Assembly (NCBI RefSeq): GCF_900103665.1
Contig: NZ_FNGY01000002.1
Coordinates: 930,001-994,000 of the forward strand
Direction: 5' to 3'
Source of the DNA: Pedobacter steynii
Lineage (GTDB): Bacteria; Bacteroidota; Bacteroidia; Sphingobacteriales; Sphingobacteriaceae
Length of the DNA: 64,000 bases
The notes below the pieces were generated by a model. The model had not been told where the DNA came from. It searched no databases and saw nothing but the letters and a program-made list of their open reading frames with translations. Shown piece by piece: positions 7,718-16,948 of the stretch (positions are counted from its first letter, which is position 1; the number at the start of each line of letters is the position of its first letter). The position numbers and the translations under genes were made by a program.

Positions 7718-8692
7718 TTGTTACCTCAGAAAAAAGCCATACTCGTTTCCCTGTGCATTAGTGTACTATTAATGCTTGCAAAATTTGCGGCATATTTCAT
7801 GACACACTCTAATGCCATACTTACAGATGCTGCAGAGAGTATTGTAAATGTACTGGCCAGTGGCTTTGCATTTTACAGCATTTACCTGGCCACTTTGCCG
7901 AAAGATGAAAATCACCCTTACGGACATGGTAAAGTCGAATTCTTCTCCGCTTTTGTGGAAGGGATCCTCATCGCTTTAGCCGGATTAATCATTGTCTTTA
8001 AATCTGGTTATGACCTTTTGTTTCCGAAGGTGATCACTCAGTTATTTGAGGGGGCAACGATCATCGGGGCTACCGGACTGATCAATTTGCTCGTTGGTTT
8101 TTACCTCATCAATACCGGTAGGAAACACCGTTCCATTACATTGGAAGCAGACGGAAAACACCTCATGACGGATGCCGTTACCAGTGCCGGGCTGGTGGTA
8201 GGCATTATCCTTATTCAGCTGACCAAAATCTACTGGCTGGATAGTGTGATCTCTATCTCGCTGGGATTATACATCATTTATAACGGCTATAAGCTCACCA
8301 GACGCTCCGTCGGCGGATTGATGGATGAAAGTAATGTAGAACTGGTAAAAGATATTGTCTGCATTTTGCAGGAGAACAGGGATGATGCCTGGATAGACGT
8401 TCACAACCTTCGTGCACAACAGTATGGTGCGGACCTTCACATTGATTGCCACATTACCTTGCCTTATTATTTTGACCTTGTTAAAGTTCATCAGGAAATC
8501 TCTGATATCGATAAACTGATCAATGGGAAGGCAGAACATAAAACGGAACTATTTATTCATGCCGATCCTTGTCTGCCGGAGTGTTGCAATTATTGTAACA
8601 TGAAGGACTGCCATGTAAGGACGGAGGCTTTTAACAAAGAAATTGCCTGGACGGTAGAGAATGCAACTAAAAACAAAAAACATTTCCAATGA
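7718..8692 (+). CDS. Cation diffusion facilitator (CDF) family metal transporter
   Basis: An inner-membrane divalent-cation/proton antiporter, probably for zinc, iron, cobalt or manganese. About 324 residues with TM1 (KKAILVSLCISVLLMLAKF), ALLTDAAESIVN-type TM2 metal site (here AILTDAAESIVN), HPYGHGKVEFFSA loop, TM5 metal site HLMTDAVTS and a C-terminal cytoplasmic dimerisation domain. The tail is unusually Cys-rich (ADPCLPECCNYCNMKDC), which could bind metal. There is no ATG before TM1; TTG at 7718 is preferred because the promoter box covers the TTG at 7697. Its stop overlaps the NUDIX start by four bases. Confidence 0.85.
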   Translation: MLPQKKAILVSLCISVLLMLAKFAAYFMTHSNAILTDAAESIVNVLASGFAFYSIYLATLPKDENHPYGHGKVEFFSAFVEGILIALAGLIIVFKSGYDLLFPKVITQLFEGATIIGATGLINLLVGFYLINTGRKHRSITLEADGKHLMTDAVTSAGLVVGIILIQLTKIYWLDSVISISLGLYIIYNGYKLTRRSVGGLMDESNVELVKDIVCILQENRDDAWIDVHNLRAQQYGADLHIDCHITLPYYFDLVKVHQEISDIDKLINGKAEHKTELFIHADPCLPECCNYCNMKDCHVRTEAFNKEIAWTVENATKNKKHFQ

Positions 8693-9129
8693 GCTATTTT
8701 AACGTAAGGGTATATGGCCTTCTGATTAACGGGGAGCAACAGGTGCTGATTAGTGATGAGCAGTCGGGGGGGAAGATTTTCAGTAAGTTTCCCGGCGGTG
8801 GCCTGGAATTGGGCGAAGGCCTGATAGATGCGCTGAAAAGAGAGTTTATGGAGGAGTGTAATGCAGAAATTGAAGTTCTTGAGCACTTTTATACCACGGA
8901 TTTTTACGAAAAATCATCTTTTAATGACAGCCAGATTTTAAGCATTTATTATATCGTAAAGGCCGTCCATCCATTGCAGCTGAACTTCAAATCAAAGGTC
9001 TTTGATTTTGATGGAGATAGCCTGCAGTCTTTTCGATGGATGGATCTTGCCACACTTAAAATAGAGGATGTGACCTTTAAAACGGATCAGACAGTGGTGG
9101 AACTGCTGACCATTAAACAAATAACATGA
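8689..9129 (+). CDS. NUDIX hydrolase
   Basis: A 146-residue pyrophosphohydrolase of the NUDIX superfamily. The NUDIX box is clear: GGGLELGEGLIDALKREFMEEC, matching GX5EX7REUXEE apart from Asn replacing the last Gly. The enzyme would hydrolyse a nucleoside diphosphate linked to some other moiety; the substrate cannot be read from the sequence. It overlaps the CDF gene upstream by ATGA and the bioA gene downstream by ATGA, so it is translationally coupled on both sides. Confidence 0.88.
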   Translation: MSYFNVRVYGLLINGEQQVLISDEQSGGKIFSKFPGGGLELGEGLIDALKREFMEECNAEIEVLEHFYTTDFYEKSSFNDSQILSIYYIVKAVHPLQLNFKSKVFDFDGDSLQSFRWMDLATLKIEDVTFKTDQTVVELLTIKQIT

Positions 9130-10394
9130 GTTTAACAGAACGAGATCAGAAAGTAATCTGGCATCCTTACACGCAAATGAAGAATGCCTTGCCACATATT
9201 CCAATTGTTCGGGGAGAAGGGGTATACTTATTTGATGAAGATGGGAAGAAATATATAGATGCCGTGTCCAGCTGGTGGGTAAATATCCATGGACATGCAC
9301 ATCCGCACATTGCGAAAAAGGTGGCAGAACAACTGAGCGTACTCGAGCATGTGATCTTTGCCGGATTTACGCATGAGCCTGCAGTACTGCTCGCTGAACG
9401 TTTGCTGGCATTGCTTCCTGGTGATCAGGAGAAGGTTTTTTATACCGATAACGGTTCTACTGCGGTGGAGGTCGCTTTGAAGATGTGCCTTCAGTTCTGG
9501 TCCAATACCGGCCATAAAGGGCGGACAAAGATCATCGCTTTTAAAGAAGCTTATCATGGTGATACCTTCGGTGCCATGTCTGTGAGTGGACGTAGCATTT
9601 TTACAGATCCTTTTAATTCTATGTTGTTTGATGTGGAGTTTATCGACCTTCCTACGGAAAAGAACATAGAACAACTGAAGTCAAAGATCAATTACCTGAG
9701 TAATGAAGTGGCTTGTTTTATCTTCGAACCGATGGTACTTGGCGCAGGGGGGATGCTGATGTATGAAGGGCAACACCTGGATCAGCTCATTGAAACTTGT
9801 CAGAAGCACGGAATCCTGACCATTGCTGATGAAGTGATGACCGGATTTGGACGCACAGGGACGTATTTTGCCTGTGAAACATTACAGACCAAACCGGATA
9901 TTTTCTGTCTTTCTAAAGGGCTTACCGGAGGCACTATGCCACTGGGAGTGACCACCTGTAATCAAAAGATATTCGATGCATTTTTAAGCGATGATAAGCT
10001 GAAAACCCTGTATCATGGACATTCGTTTACCGCAAATCCGGTGGCCTGTGCCGCTTCGCTTGCCAGTCTGGATATCCTGCTGAAACCAGAAACTTTGGCC
10101 AATATTCAACGCATAAAATCTAAAAACGAAGCTTTTGCCGCAGAGATAAAAGATCATCCTAAGGTTCGTGATGTACGTCAGACAGGTACGATCCTCGTGC
10201 TGGAATGGGAAACAGGAAATGATACTTCTTATTTAAGCGGACTCAGAAATCAGTTGTACCTTTACTTTTTAGAACGGGGGATCATTTTGAGGCCCCTGGG
10301 CAATATTCTGTATATTTTACCTCCTTATATCATTAGTGATGAAGATCTGGAGTACATTTACCAAACTATTCATCAAGCATTAAACGATATCTAA
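9126..10394 (+). CDS. bioA: Adenosylmethionine-8-amino-7-oxononanoate aminotransferase
   Basis: PLP enzyme that converts KAPA to DAPA in biotin synthesis, with SAM as the usual amino donor. The 422-residue length is normal. The start VIWHPYTQMKNALP, the catalytic-site segment DAVSSWWVNIHGHAHP, FYTDNGSTAVEVALKM, IADEVMTGFGRTGTYFACE and LSKGLTGGTMPLG (PLP lysine) are specific to BioA among class III aminotransferases. No bioF, bioB, bioC or bioD is adjacent, which is unusual; instead it is coupled to a NUDIX enzyme upstream and a di-iron-type protein one base downstream. Confidence 0.95.
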   Translation: MSLTERDQKVIWHPYTQMKNALPHIPIVRGEGVYLFDEDGKKYIDAVSSWWVNIHGHAHPHIAKKVAEQLSVLEHVIFAGFTHEPAVLLAERLLALLPGDQEKVFYTDNGSTAVEVALKMCLQFWSNTGHKGRTKIIAFKEAYHGDTFGAMSVSGRSIFTDPFNSMLFDVEFIDLPTEKNIEQLKSKINYLSNEVACFIFEPMVLGAGGMLMYEGQHLDQLIETCQKHGILTIADEVMTGFGRTGTYFACETLQTKPDIFCLSKGLTGGTMPLGVTTCNQKIFDAFLSDDKLKTLYHGHSFTANPVACAASLASLDILLKPETLANIQRIKSKNEAFAAEIKDHPKVRDVRQTGTILVLEWETGNDTSYLSGLRNQLYLYFLERGIILRPLGNILYILPPYIISDEDLEYIYQTIHQALNDI

Positions 10395-10395
10395 C

Positions 10396-11025
10396 ATGGA
10401 AATTAAAGCAATCCTGGAAAATATAGTAAGCGATAACCAATTGCATGCCAAATGGTTAAATACCTTGTCGTACATGGAGAACGCCGGCGCAAAGAAGATC
10501 TCTGCCTCGGAACATAAAGAGCAGGTAAACCTGATCATTTTGAAACATGCAGCAGAGGAACATCGCCATGCATATTATTTAAAGAAACAACTGGATAAGC
10601 TGGATGGGGATTTGTGTAAAACCTATACCAATGAAGAGTTGTTGGCGCCTAACCATACCAAGTTTTATTTAAACGCATTGGATGTTGCCGTTTGCCGGTA
10701 CCTGAAACAACATTTCAATTTAACAGGTTATGAATTGAAGTTTGGAGCCTATTTATTTGTGACTTATGCCATTGAAGTTCGCGCCGATGAGTTATATCCG
10801 ATTTATCAGGATGTATTGACCCAGGCGGGAAGTAAGGTCAATGTCAAGTCTATTATACTGGAAGAAGAAGGACATTTGGAAGAAATGCTGAACCAGCTGA
10901 AAACCTTTTCTCCGGATTGGGAAGAACATGCCAATCTGGTGATCAAAATAGAGCAGGACATGTTTAGCGACTGGATGCAGGGCCTGGCTTTGCAGACAGG
11001 AATTGCTATCCCAGCTGTCAACTAA
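10396..11025 (+). CDS. Uncharacterised ferritin-like (di-iron carboxylate) protein coupled to bioA
   Basis: A 209-residue, all-helical protein I cannot assign to a named family. It has a four-helix ligand pattern typical of class I di-iron proteins: E28 (LSYMENA), E55-x-x-H58 (AEEHRHAYYL), E127 (VTYAIEVRADELY) and E157-x-x-H160 (LEEEGHLEEM). The spacing of 27-30 residues between each single Glu and its ExxH partner matches ferritin-like oxidases and oxygenases. No signal peptide is seen. Its ATG lies one base after the bioA stop. A redox step in biotin or a related pathway, or metal handling together with the CDF transporter, are both possible inferences. Confidence 0.75.
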   Translation: MEIKAILENIVSDNQLHAKWLNTLSYMENAGAKKISASEHKEQVNLIILKHAAEEHRHAYYLKKQLDKLDGDLCKTYTNEELLAPNHTKFYLNALDVAVCRYLKQHFNLTGYELKFGAYLFVTYAIEVRADELYPIYQDVLTQAGSKVNVKSIILEEEGHLEEMLNQLKTFSPDWEEHANLVIKIEQDMFSDWMQGLALQTGIAIPAVN

Positions 11026-11038
11026 TTCCTGTAACTAA

Positions 11039-11674
11039 TTAAACAGCAATAACACCCGAAGGAGTGATCGCGTAAAAACGATCATTCTTTTGCGGTTGTA
11101 TCTTACTCAGTCCTGTAAATGCACTGAATGCAGGGAGTACTGCATAGTTTTCTCCAAAATAAAAGCAAGGGAACGTTAACCGTTGCCTGGCCTTACCATA
11201 TAGGGTTACTCCCGGATGGATATGACCGGAAATGGGATAACTTGCATCTGTTGATTCCGGAGTTTCATGGATAAAGCGGAAAGGAGTACAGCTCAATTCT
11301 TTTTGGATCAGTTCAATATTTAAGGACGCATATTCCAGCGGGCTTAATTGATCATGGTTGCCCTTGATGAGCAGGAACTTTAACTTGCTGAATCTCTTTC
11401 TCCATTCCGAGAATGCAGTGACCTCACTATTGCTTTTATGATGAAACATGTCTCCGGTTATGAGTAATGTTTGCGGATCATAAAGATCGATCAGCCCAGC
11501 CAGCCTCTGCAGGTCGCTATCTCCAATACCAGCCGGAACCTGAATTCCATGTTTACGGAAGTGTGCCGACTTGCCAATATGAAGGTCACTAATAATCAGC
11601 ATCTTTTGAGCCGCCCAGTAAATTGCCCTTTCCTTACTCAATATCAATTCTTCTCCTTTACAGATTATGGTCAT
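11039..11674 (-). CDS. pdeM: Ligase-associated DNA damage response endonuclease PdeM
   Basis: A calcineurin-like metallophosphoesterase of 211 residues, the last gene of the ligase-associated repair cassette. Metal-binding motifs are in order: ISDLHIGK (about 28-35), ITGDMFHHKS (about 72-81), IKGNHD (about 103-108) and SGHIHPG (about 149-155). PdeM proteins act as DNA endonucleases in the cytoplasm. Its start overlaps the 3' end of the helicase gene by 17 bases on the same strand, indicating one transcript. Its 3' end converges on the di-iron gene with only 13 bases between. Confidence 0.92.
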   Translation of the reverse strand: MTIICKGEELILSKERAIYWAAQKMLIISDLHIGKSAHFRKHGIQVPAGIGDSDLQRLAGLIDLYDPQTLLITGDMFHHKSNSEVTAFSEWRKRFSKLKFLLIKGNHDQLSPLEYASLNIELIQKELSCTPFRFIHETPESTDASYPISGHIHPGVTLYGKARQRLTFPCFYFGENYAVLPAFSAFTGLSKIQPQKNDRFYAITPSGVIAV

Positions 11675-14198
11675 TCTTTTTTCTTGATTTCATATGGACG
11701 GGACGCATTTTCTGGTCTGCCTCGGCAGTCATCCTTTCGATCCGTTGTCCCAGTTCTTCTGTACTCATGTTTTCCCGTAAGCTGTCTACTTTGATCGGGA
11801 AACACAGCGGAGTATAACTTTCTGCTTTTATCAGGATGATTTTACTAACCTGAATGCGTTGTAATGCTGCAAGTAACCTTGGCTCTTCAATTTGCTGATA
11901 AAAAGCTTCATCATAAGCCTGGCGCAATAATAAATTATGTTTGTCATAATCCGTAAAAACATTGAAAAATAATGCAGCAGAAGATTGTAAATGTTTGTTG
12001 GCTGTATATTTACCGGGAAAGCCCTGAAAAACCAACCCGGAGATACAGGCGATGTCCCTGAATTTACGCTTGGCCATTTCTGTGGAATTGATGCTGCCTA
12101 CAATATCTTCTCCAAGGTTTTCCGGACTAAACAATGCTTTGATATTTTCTTCATCCAGGGGAATTGGATATTCACTCAGCAACTCGAAACCATAATCGTT
12201 CATGGCAATGGAGAAGCTGATCGGGGTTTTCCGGCTGAGCCTGTAGGCAATTAAGGCAGCCATTACTTCATGGACCTGCCTGCCTTCAAATGGATAGGCG
12301 AAGAAGTGGTAGCCGTCTTTCGTGTGGATCAGCTCTATCAAAAACTCATCGCTTTTGGGAACATGGGAAACTTTCGCCTGTCGCTCAAACAAGGGGAGGA
12401 TGATGTCCAGTTCTTCGTCGTCATGGTTTTTATCCAGTGTTTCATTGTATTTTTTTCTCAGGATACTACCCAGGTTGGCACTGAGTGAAATTCTTCCACC
12501 CATCCAGCTCGGTGTAATCGCTCTTTTCAGTTTACTGCGCCTGACCAGTGCAGTCATCTCTTTGACCATGATAAATTCCAGCACCCTTCCTGCGAGGGTA
12601 AAACTATTGCCCGGCTTCATTTTCGAGATAAAGGACTCTTCCACCATTCCGATAAAACCACCACCAAGGTATTTCACTTTGAGCATGGGGTCGCTGACTA
12701 TCGTTCCGATGTGCAGGCGGTGCCGCATGGCGATCTGGCGACTTTCTACTTTCCAGAGTCCTTCCTTTTTTACCACTTTGCTGAATTCCGTATAGGCACT
12801 GAGGCTATCGCCGCCCGTGCTGATGAATTGCATGATCCATCCCCATTCCGAAGGGAGCAAATCGCCGAAAGCATGGGTTTCTCTCAGTTCCCGGTAGATC
12901 TTACGATCGTCAAAGCCATCACCTACCGCCAGGCTGACCAGGTATTGAATCAGGGTGTCAAAAGCCATTACTATAGGCTCCCTGCTTTCTATCTGCCGGG
13001 TTTTTGCCGCTTCTTTTATTGCCGCGGCCTCCACCAATTCCAGTGCATGAGTAGGCAAAAAGTAAATGACAGAGGTTTCATGAGGGGAGTGTCCACTCCG
13101 TCCGGCACGTTGCAAAAAACGGGCTACTCCCTTCGGTGAACCAATTTGCACCACCGTATCTACCGGTTTAAAATCCACACCAAGATCCAGGGAAGAGGTA
13201 CTGATGACGGCTTTAAGTATGCCCGAGTGTAATGCGTCTTCTATCCAGTTGCGCAGTTCGTAATCGATAGAGCCATGGTGTATGGCGATTTGTCCTGCCA
13301 GGTTTTCGTCCAGTGCAAGCAGGTTCTGATACCATAATTCTGCTTGCCCCCGCGTGTTGGTAAAAATAAGGGTGGTTTTACTTTTATGGATGATGGGCAA
13401 AAGCTTATGGGCCAGCTTATGTCCGAGGTGCCCGGCCCATGGCAGCATATCAATATGATCTGGCAGGATGGATTTGATCTTGATTTTCTTTTCAATGTCT
13501 GCTTTGATGATGATTTTCAGGACCTCGGGATAGGGGACGAGTACTTCTAAAGCCTGTTCCATATTTCCGATCGTTGCAGAGATTCCCCAGATTCTGAGTA
13601 ACCTTTCCGGATGTTTTTCCCGAACGATTCCCCTGATTCTGGAGATGGCCAGTTCCGCCATCACGCCACGTTTACTGCCCATCAGTTCATGCCACTCATC
13701 CGCAACAATACATTGCAGGTGATGAAAATGTGTAGCGGTATCTTTCTGTGCCAGGAGCAAATGCATACTTTCGGGCGTGATGATCAATACTTCCGGCATC
13801 TGCTTTTTTTGCTTCAGTTTTTCTGCGGCAGTGGTATCTCCGTTTCTGACGGATACCTGCCAGTCCAGCTCCAGTTCTGTGCAAACTTCCCGCATCGCAC
13901 GCGCCAGGTCTTTGGCCAGGGCACGTAAAGGCGTGATCCAGATCAGTTTTAGACCCGTGTCTGCTTTTCTTTTTTTTGATGCAGTGTTTGTCTTTTCTGC
14001 CCGGCTATTTAGTTCTTCGATGACGACCGCGAGGAAGAGGGAGAATGTTTTTCCGAAGCCTGTTGGGGCGTTTACCAATCCGCAATAGCCTTCTGCATAA
14101 TACTGCCAGGCATCAGTTTGAAAGCGGAAAGGCTTCTTCCTGCTCAGTTTCAGCCATTTGATGACCTGTTTATATCCATTACTCTTTTCTATACCCAT
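11658..14198 (-). CDS. Ligase-associated DNA damage response DEXH-box helicase (Lhr-like)
   Basis: An SF2 helicase of 846 residues of the type always found beside this ligase and exonuclease. Walker A is APTGFGKT (K50); the DEXH box is VADEWHEL (about 166-173); later motifs include GISATIGN, FTNTRGQAELWYQ, STSSLDLGVDF and RFLQRAGRSGHSP. The C-terminal half contains the Lhr winged-helix and core domains. It is expected to unwind 3'-tailed DNA or DNA:RNA in repair. It starts six bases after the ligase stop. Confidence 0.94.
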   Translation of the reverse strand: MGIEKSNGYKQVIKWLKLSRKKPFRFQTDAWQYYAEGYCGLVNAPTGFGKTFSLFLAVVIEELNSRAEKTNTASKKRKADTGLKLIWITPLRALAKDLARAMREVCTELELDWQVSVRNGDTTAAEKLKQKKQMPEVLIITPESMHLLLAQKDTATHFHHLQCIVADEWHELMGSKRGVMAELAISRIRGIVREKHPERLLRIWGISATIGNMEQALEVLVPYPEVLKIIIKADIEKKIKIKSILPDHIDMLPWAGHLGHKLAHKLLPIIHKSKTTLIFTNTRGQAELWYQNLLALDENLAGQIAIHHGSIDYELRNWIEDALHSGILKAVISTSSLDLGVDFKPVDTVVQIGSPKGVARFLQRAGRSGHSPHETSVIYFLPTHALELVEAAAIKEAAKTRQIESREPIVMAFDTLIQYLVSLAVGDGFDDRKIYRELRETHAFGDLLPSEWGWIMQFISTGGDSLSAYTEFSKVVKKEGLWKVESRQIAMRHRLHIGTIVSDPMLKVKYLGGGFIGMVEESFISKMKPGNSFTLAGRVLEFIMVKEMTALVRRSKLKRAITPSWMGGRISLSANLGSILRKKYNETLDKNHDDEELDIILPLFERQAKVSHVPKSDEFLIELIHTKDGYHFFAYPFEGRQVHEVMAALIAYRLSRKTPISFSIAMNDYGFELLSEYPIPLDEENIKALFSPENLGEDIVGSINSTEMAKRKFRDIACISGLVFQGFPGKYTANKHLQSSAALFFNVFTDYDKHNLLLRQAYDEAFYQQIEEPRLLAALQRIQVSKIILIKAESYTPLCFPIKVDSLRENMSTEELGQRIERMTAEADQKMRPVHMKSRKKNDHNL

Positions 14199-14204
14199 AC
14201 CAGC

Positions 14205-15797
14205 TTATAAAGTCGAATTTAACAACTGTCTCAGATCTTCCAATGTATTGATCTCTGTCGCTTTTTTATCTTTTCGCCATCTGGCGATTCTGGGGAATCG
14301 CAGGGCCAGGCCTGCCTTGTGGCGTTTGCTCTCTGCGATTCCTTCAAAGGCAATCTCAAAAACCAGCTCTGGCTTAACCGTACGAACAGGGCCAAATTTC
14401 TCTATCGCATTTTTCTTTACAAAAGCATCCACCTCTTTGATTTCCTGATCTGTTAATCCGGAGTAGGCCTTTGCAATGGTAATCAGCTGTTCACCGTCCC
14501 GAACGGCAAAAGTATAATCGGTATAAAAATTCGCCCTTCTGCCGCTGCCTTTCTGTGCATAGATCATAACGGTATCTACGGTGTAAGGATTGATTTTCCA
14601 TTTCCACCAGTCGCCTCTTTTTCTGCCGCTATGGTAAAGTGAGTCCAGTTTTTTGAGCATCAATCCCTCGCTGTTGTTCAATCTGGAATCTGCCCGGAGC
14701 AGGGCGAGGTCTTCCCAGGAACTGACTTCAACGACTGGTGATAAGACAACTGTTCCTTCAGTTTTAATGTTTTTAATGATTTCCAGTAAAGCCTTACGGC
14801 GGATCGCTAAGGTTTTTCCTCTTTGATCGATTCCCTGCTGCTCTAAAATGTCATAGCAGAAAAATGCAATCGGCGCTGTTTCCAGTTGTCCTTTGGAAAT
14901 GGTTTTTCGGTTTAAACGCTGCTGAAGGACGGAGAACGACTGTACTTTTCCTTCTTTAACAGAGAGGATTTCTCCATCCAGCACTGTTCCATCTTCCAGT
15001 TCATGAGCCAGGAAATGCAGCTCAGGAAATTGATCTGTCACCAGTTCTTCGCCTCTGGACCAGATGAACAATTCTCCGCCACGCTTTACAATTTGTCCCC
15101 GGATGCCATCCCATTTCCATTCTGCCTGCCAGTCTTTAACATCCCCCAAAGATTCCGGCTGGCTGTCCAATGCATAGGCCAGACAAAAGGGGTAGGGCCA
15201 GGAACGATCGGTATCTACATGTGCACCCTCAATAAGTTCCTGATAGCTTATTTCATCCGGTTTCCATTTACCCATAATGCTATGCATGATCTTATTGCTT
15301 TCCGTATGACTTTGTTTGGCCAATGCGTTGACCAGCATTTTGTTGGATACCCCGATCCTGAAATTGCCGGAAATGAGCTTGTTAAAGATGAACCTTTCCT
15401 GCATATCGAGACTGTTCCAGGCATTGGTAATGAAGTTTTTCTTGCTTTCGTCGTCTTTTCCGTTTAAATCTCCAAGGGCATTGATCCATTGATGTAAGGG
15501 AAGGTCTGTCGTCTTTGCCGGAGGCGGAAGGATCAGGGCGATCGTTTCACTGAGGTCACCAACACTATGGTAACTTTCGGCAAACAACCATGGCGGAAGT
15601 TCACTGAGCTCAATTGCCCATTCTTTAATTAAGGCTGTGCTAACTGGTCGCCGGGGCTTTTTTCCAGGGAACATCGCAATTACATAAGGTTTGTCCAGGT
15701 CATTGGCTTCGCTAAAATAGCTGACTAAGGCGGCGATCTTATCGTTGGTCTTATTGCTCATTTCCAGCTGAGCGATCAGTTCTGTAAATCGTTTCAA
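14205..15797 (-). CDS. ATP-dependent DNA ligase (ligase-associated repair cassette)
   Basis: A 530-residue ligase with three regions: an N-terminal helical DNA-binding domain (about 1-200), an adenylation domain with the nucleophile lysine in EWKWDGIRGQ (K228), and a C-terminal OB domain (about 430-530). Motifs LDGEIL (III), GLMLKKLDSLYHSGRKRGDWWKWK (IV-V) with its conserved lysines are present. It uses ATP rather than NAD, so it is accessory to the replicative LigA. Its ATG overlaps the exonuclease stop (ATGA), showing translational coupling. Confidence 0.95.
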   Translation of the reverse strand: MKRFTELIAQLEMSNKTNDKIAALVSYFSEANDLDKPYVIAMFPGKKPRRPVSTALIKEWAIELSELPPWLFAESYHSVGDLSETIALILPPPAKTTDLPLHQWINALGDLNGKDDESKKNFITNAWNSLDMQERFIFNKLISGNFRIGVSNKMLVNALAKQSHTESNKIMHSIMGKWKPDEISYQELIEGAHVDTDRSWPYPFCLAYALDSQPESLGDVKDWQAEWKWDGIRGQIVKRGGELFIWSRGEELVTDQFPELHFLAHELEDGTVLDGEILSVKEGKVQSFSVLQQRLNRKTISKGQLETAPIAFFCYDILEQQGIDQRGKTLAIRRKALLEIIKNIKTEGTVVLSPVVEVSSWEDLALLRADSRLNNSEGLMLKKLDSLYHSGRKRGDWWKWKINPYTVDTVMIYAQKGSGRRANFYTDYTFAVRDGEQLITIAKAYSGLTDQEIKEVDAFVKKNAIEKFGPVRTVKPELVFEIAFEGIAESKRHKAGLALRFPRIARWRKDKKATEINTLEDLRQLLNSTL

Positions 15798-16834
15798 TCT
15801 GCCTCCTCCTTTATTACCGGGTTTCCCTGTGAGCCAACTTCTACTTCTTCCTCTTGTGTTCCGTATTGTGTTTTCACTTCTTCTGCCTCAATTCCAATTT
15901 CGTTCAGGTATTTTGAAAAGGTCGCCGTAAATCCATGGGTCACAAACACTTTTTCCGCTTCCGTTGCTTTGATGGCAGAAAGTAACCCTGGCCAGTCGGC
16001 ATGATCACTCAGGGCAAATCCTGCATCGGCACTTCTCCACCTCCTTCCCGCTCTCACCTGCATCCATCCGGAACAAACTCCTGTTGCTGCCTGTTGAAGC
16101 GTCTTGATCCAACGGCCATCGGCGAGGGCAGGAGGGACAATGACGATCCCGCTCTGAAGTTCTTCTTTTCGGGTTTCAGGGCTGATTCTGATGGTTTCCG
16201 GAAGCGCTACCCCTGCCTGTATAAAGGCATCATTCAGGTTGGCAATAGATGGATGTACATAGATCGGACGATCCGTTTCGCTCAATCCCCTGATCAGCCT
16301 TTGCGCTTTCCCCAGGCTATAGGCAATTAAAACGCTGGTTTTACCTTGTTCCTGATTGTTGTTAACCCAGGTTCCGATCTGATCAAAGATGACCTGCTGA
16401 GGGAGCCATTTATAAATGGGTAAACCAAAGGTGCTTTCCGAAACGAAGGTATGGCATTTTACGGGTTCAAAAGCGGTGCTGATCCCATCATATTCTACTT
16501 TGTAATCGCCGGAAATGACACATATTTCTCCTTTGTATTCCAGTCTGATTTGTGCAGATCCGATCACATGACCCGCGGGAAACATACTCAGCTTTACCCC
16601 ATTAATGGTGATTTCTTCCCGATAACGAAGGGTCTGGATATTTAAGTCAGCGCCTAAGCGATGCAAAAGAACCGGTTTCGTTAACTCATGACATAAATAA
16701 GCCTCGTTGCCCCATTTTACATGATCTGCATGTCCGTGAGTGGTTACGGCAAGCTTAACCGGTTTCCAGGGGTCGATATAAAAATCGCCCTGCTTACAGT
16801 ATATGCCCTTATTAGTGAATCTGATTAAAGCCAT
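15794..16834 (-). CDS. Ligase-associated DNA damage response exonuclease (MBL/beta-CASP fold)
   Basis: First gene of the repair cassette. A 346-residue metallo-beta-lactamase-fold nuclease resembling SNM1/Pso2 and CPSF-73. The metal motif TTHGHADHVK is at about residues 31-40; GHVIGSAQI and ISGDYKVEYDG follow, then FVSESTFGLPIY. The beta-CASP portion includes ALSDHADWPGLLSAI and VFVTHGF near the C-terminus. Known relatives trim DNA ends before ligation. It is divergent from the TonB receptor gene at 16949 with 114 bases between, in which the promoters of both should lie. Confidence 0.92.
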   Translation of the reverse strand: MALIRFTNKGIYCKQGDFYIDPWKPVKLAVTTHGHADHVKWGNEAYLCHELTKPVLLHRLGADLNIQTLRYREEITINGVKLSMFPAGHVIGSAQIRLEYKGEICVISGDYKVEYDGISTAFEPVKCHTFVSESTFGLPIYKWLPQQVIFDQIGTWVNNNQEQGKTSVLIAYSLGKAQRLIRGLSETDRPIYVHPSIANLNDAFIQAGVALPETIRISPETRKEELQSGIVIVPPALADGRWIKTLQQAATGVCSGWMQVRAGRRWRSADAGFALSDHADWPGLLSAIKATEAEKVFVTHGFTATFSKYLNEIGIEAEEVKTQYGTQEEEVEVGSQGNPVIKEEAD

Positions 16835-16948
16835 CTTTTCATCAACAAAGCCGGAGCAATAAAGTTTGGTGAGGGAATGCCGGTAGCATTAGTTTAGGAA
16901 GCCTTTAGAAAAATCATATATTTACAACATCCATATACTCAATTTTCT

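Noticed and set aside
11991..13139. Several plus-strand frames of 70-160 codons opposite the helicase gene
   Set aside because: All are antisense to the helicase, whose motifs are complete, and none shows a domain.
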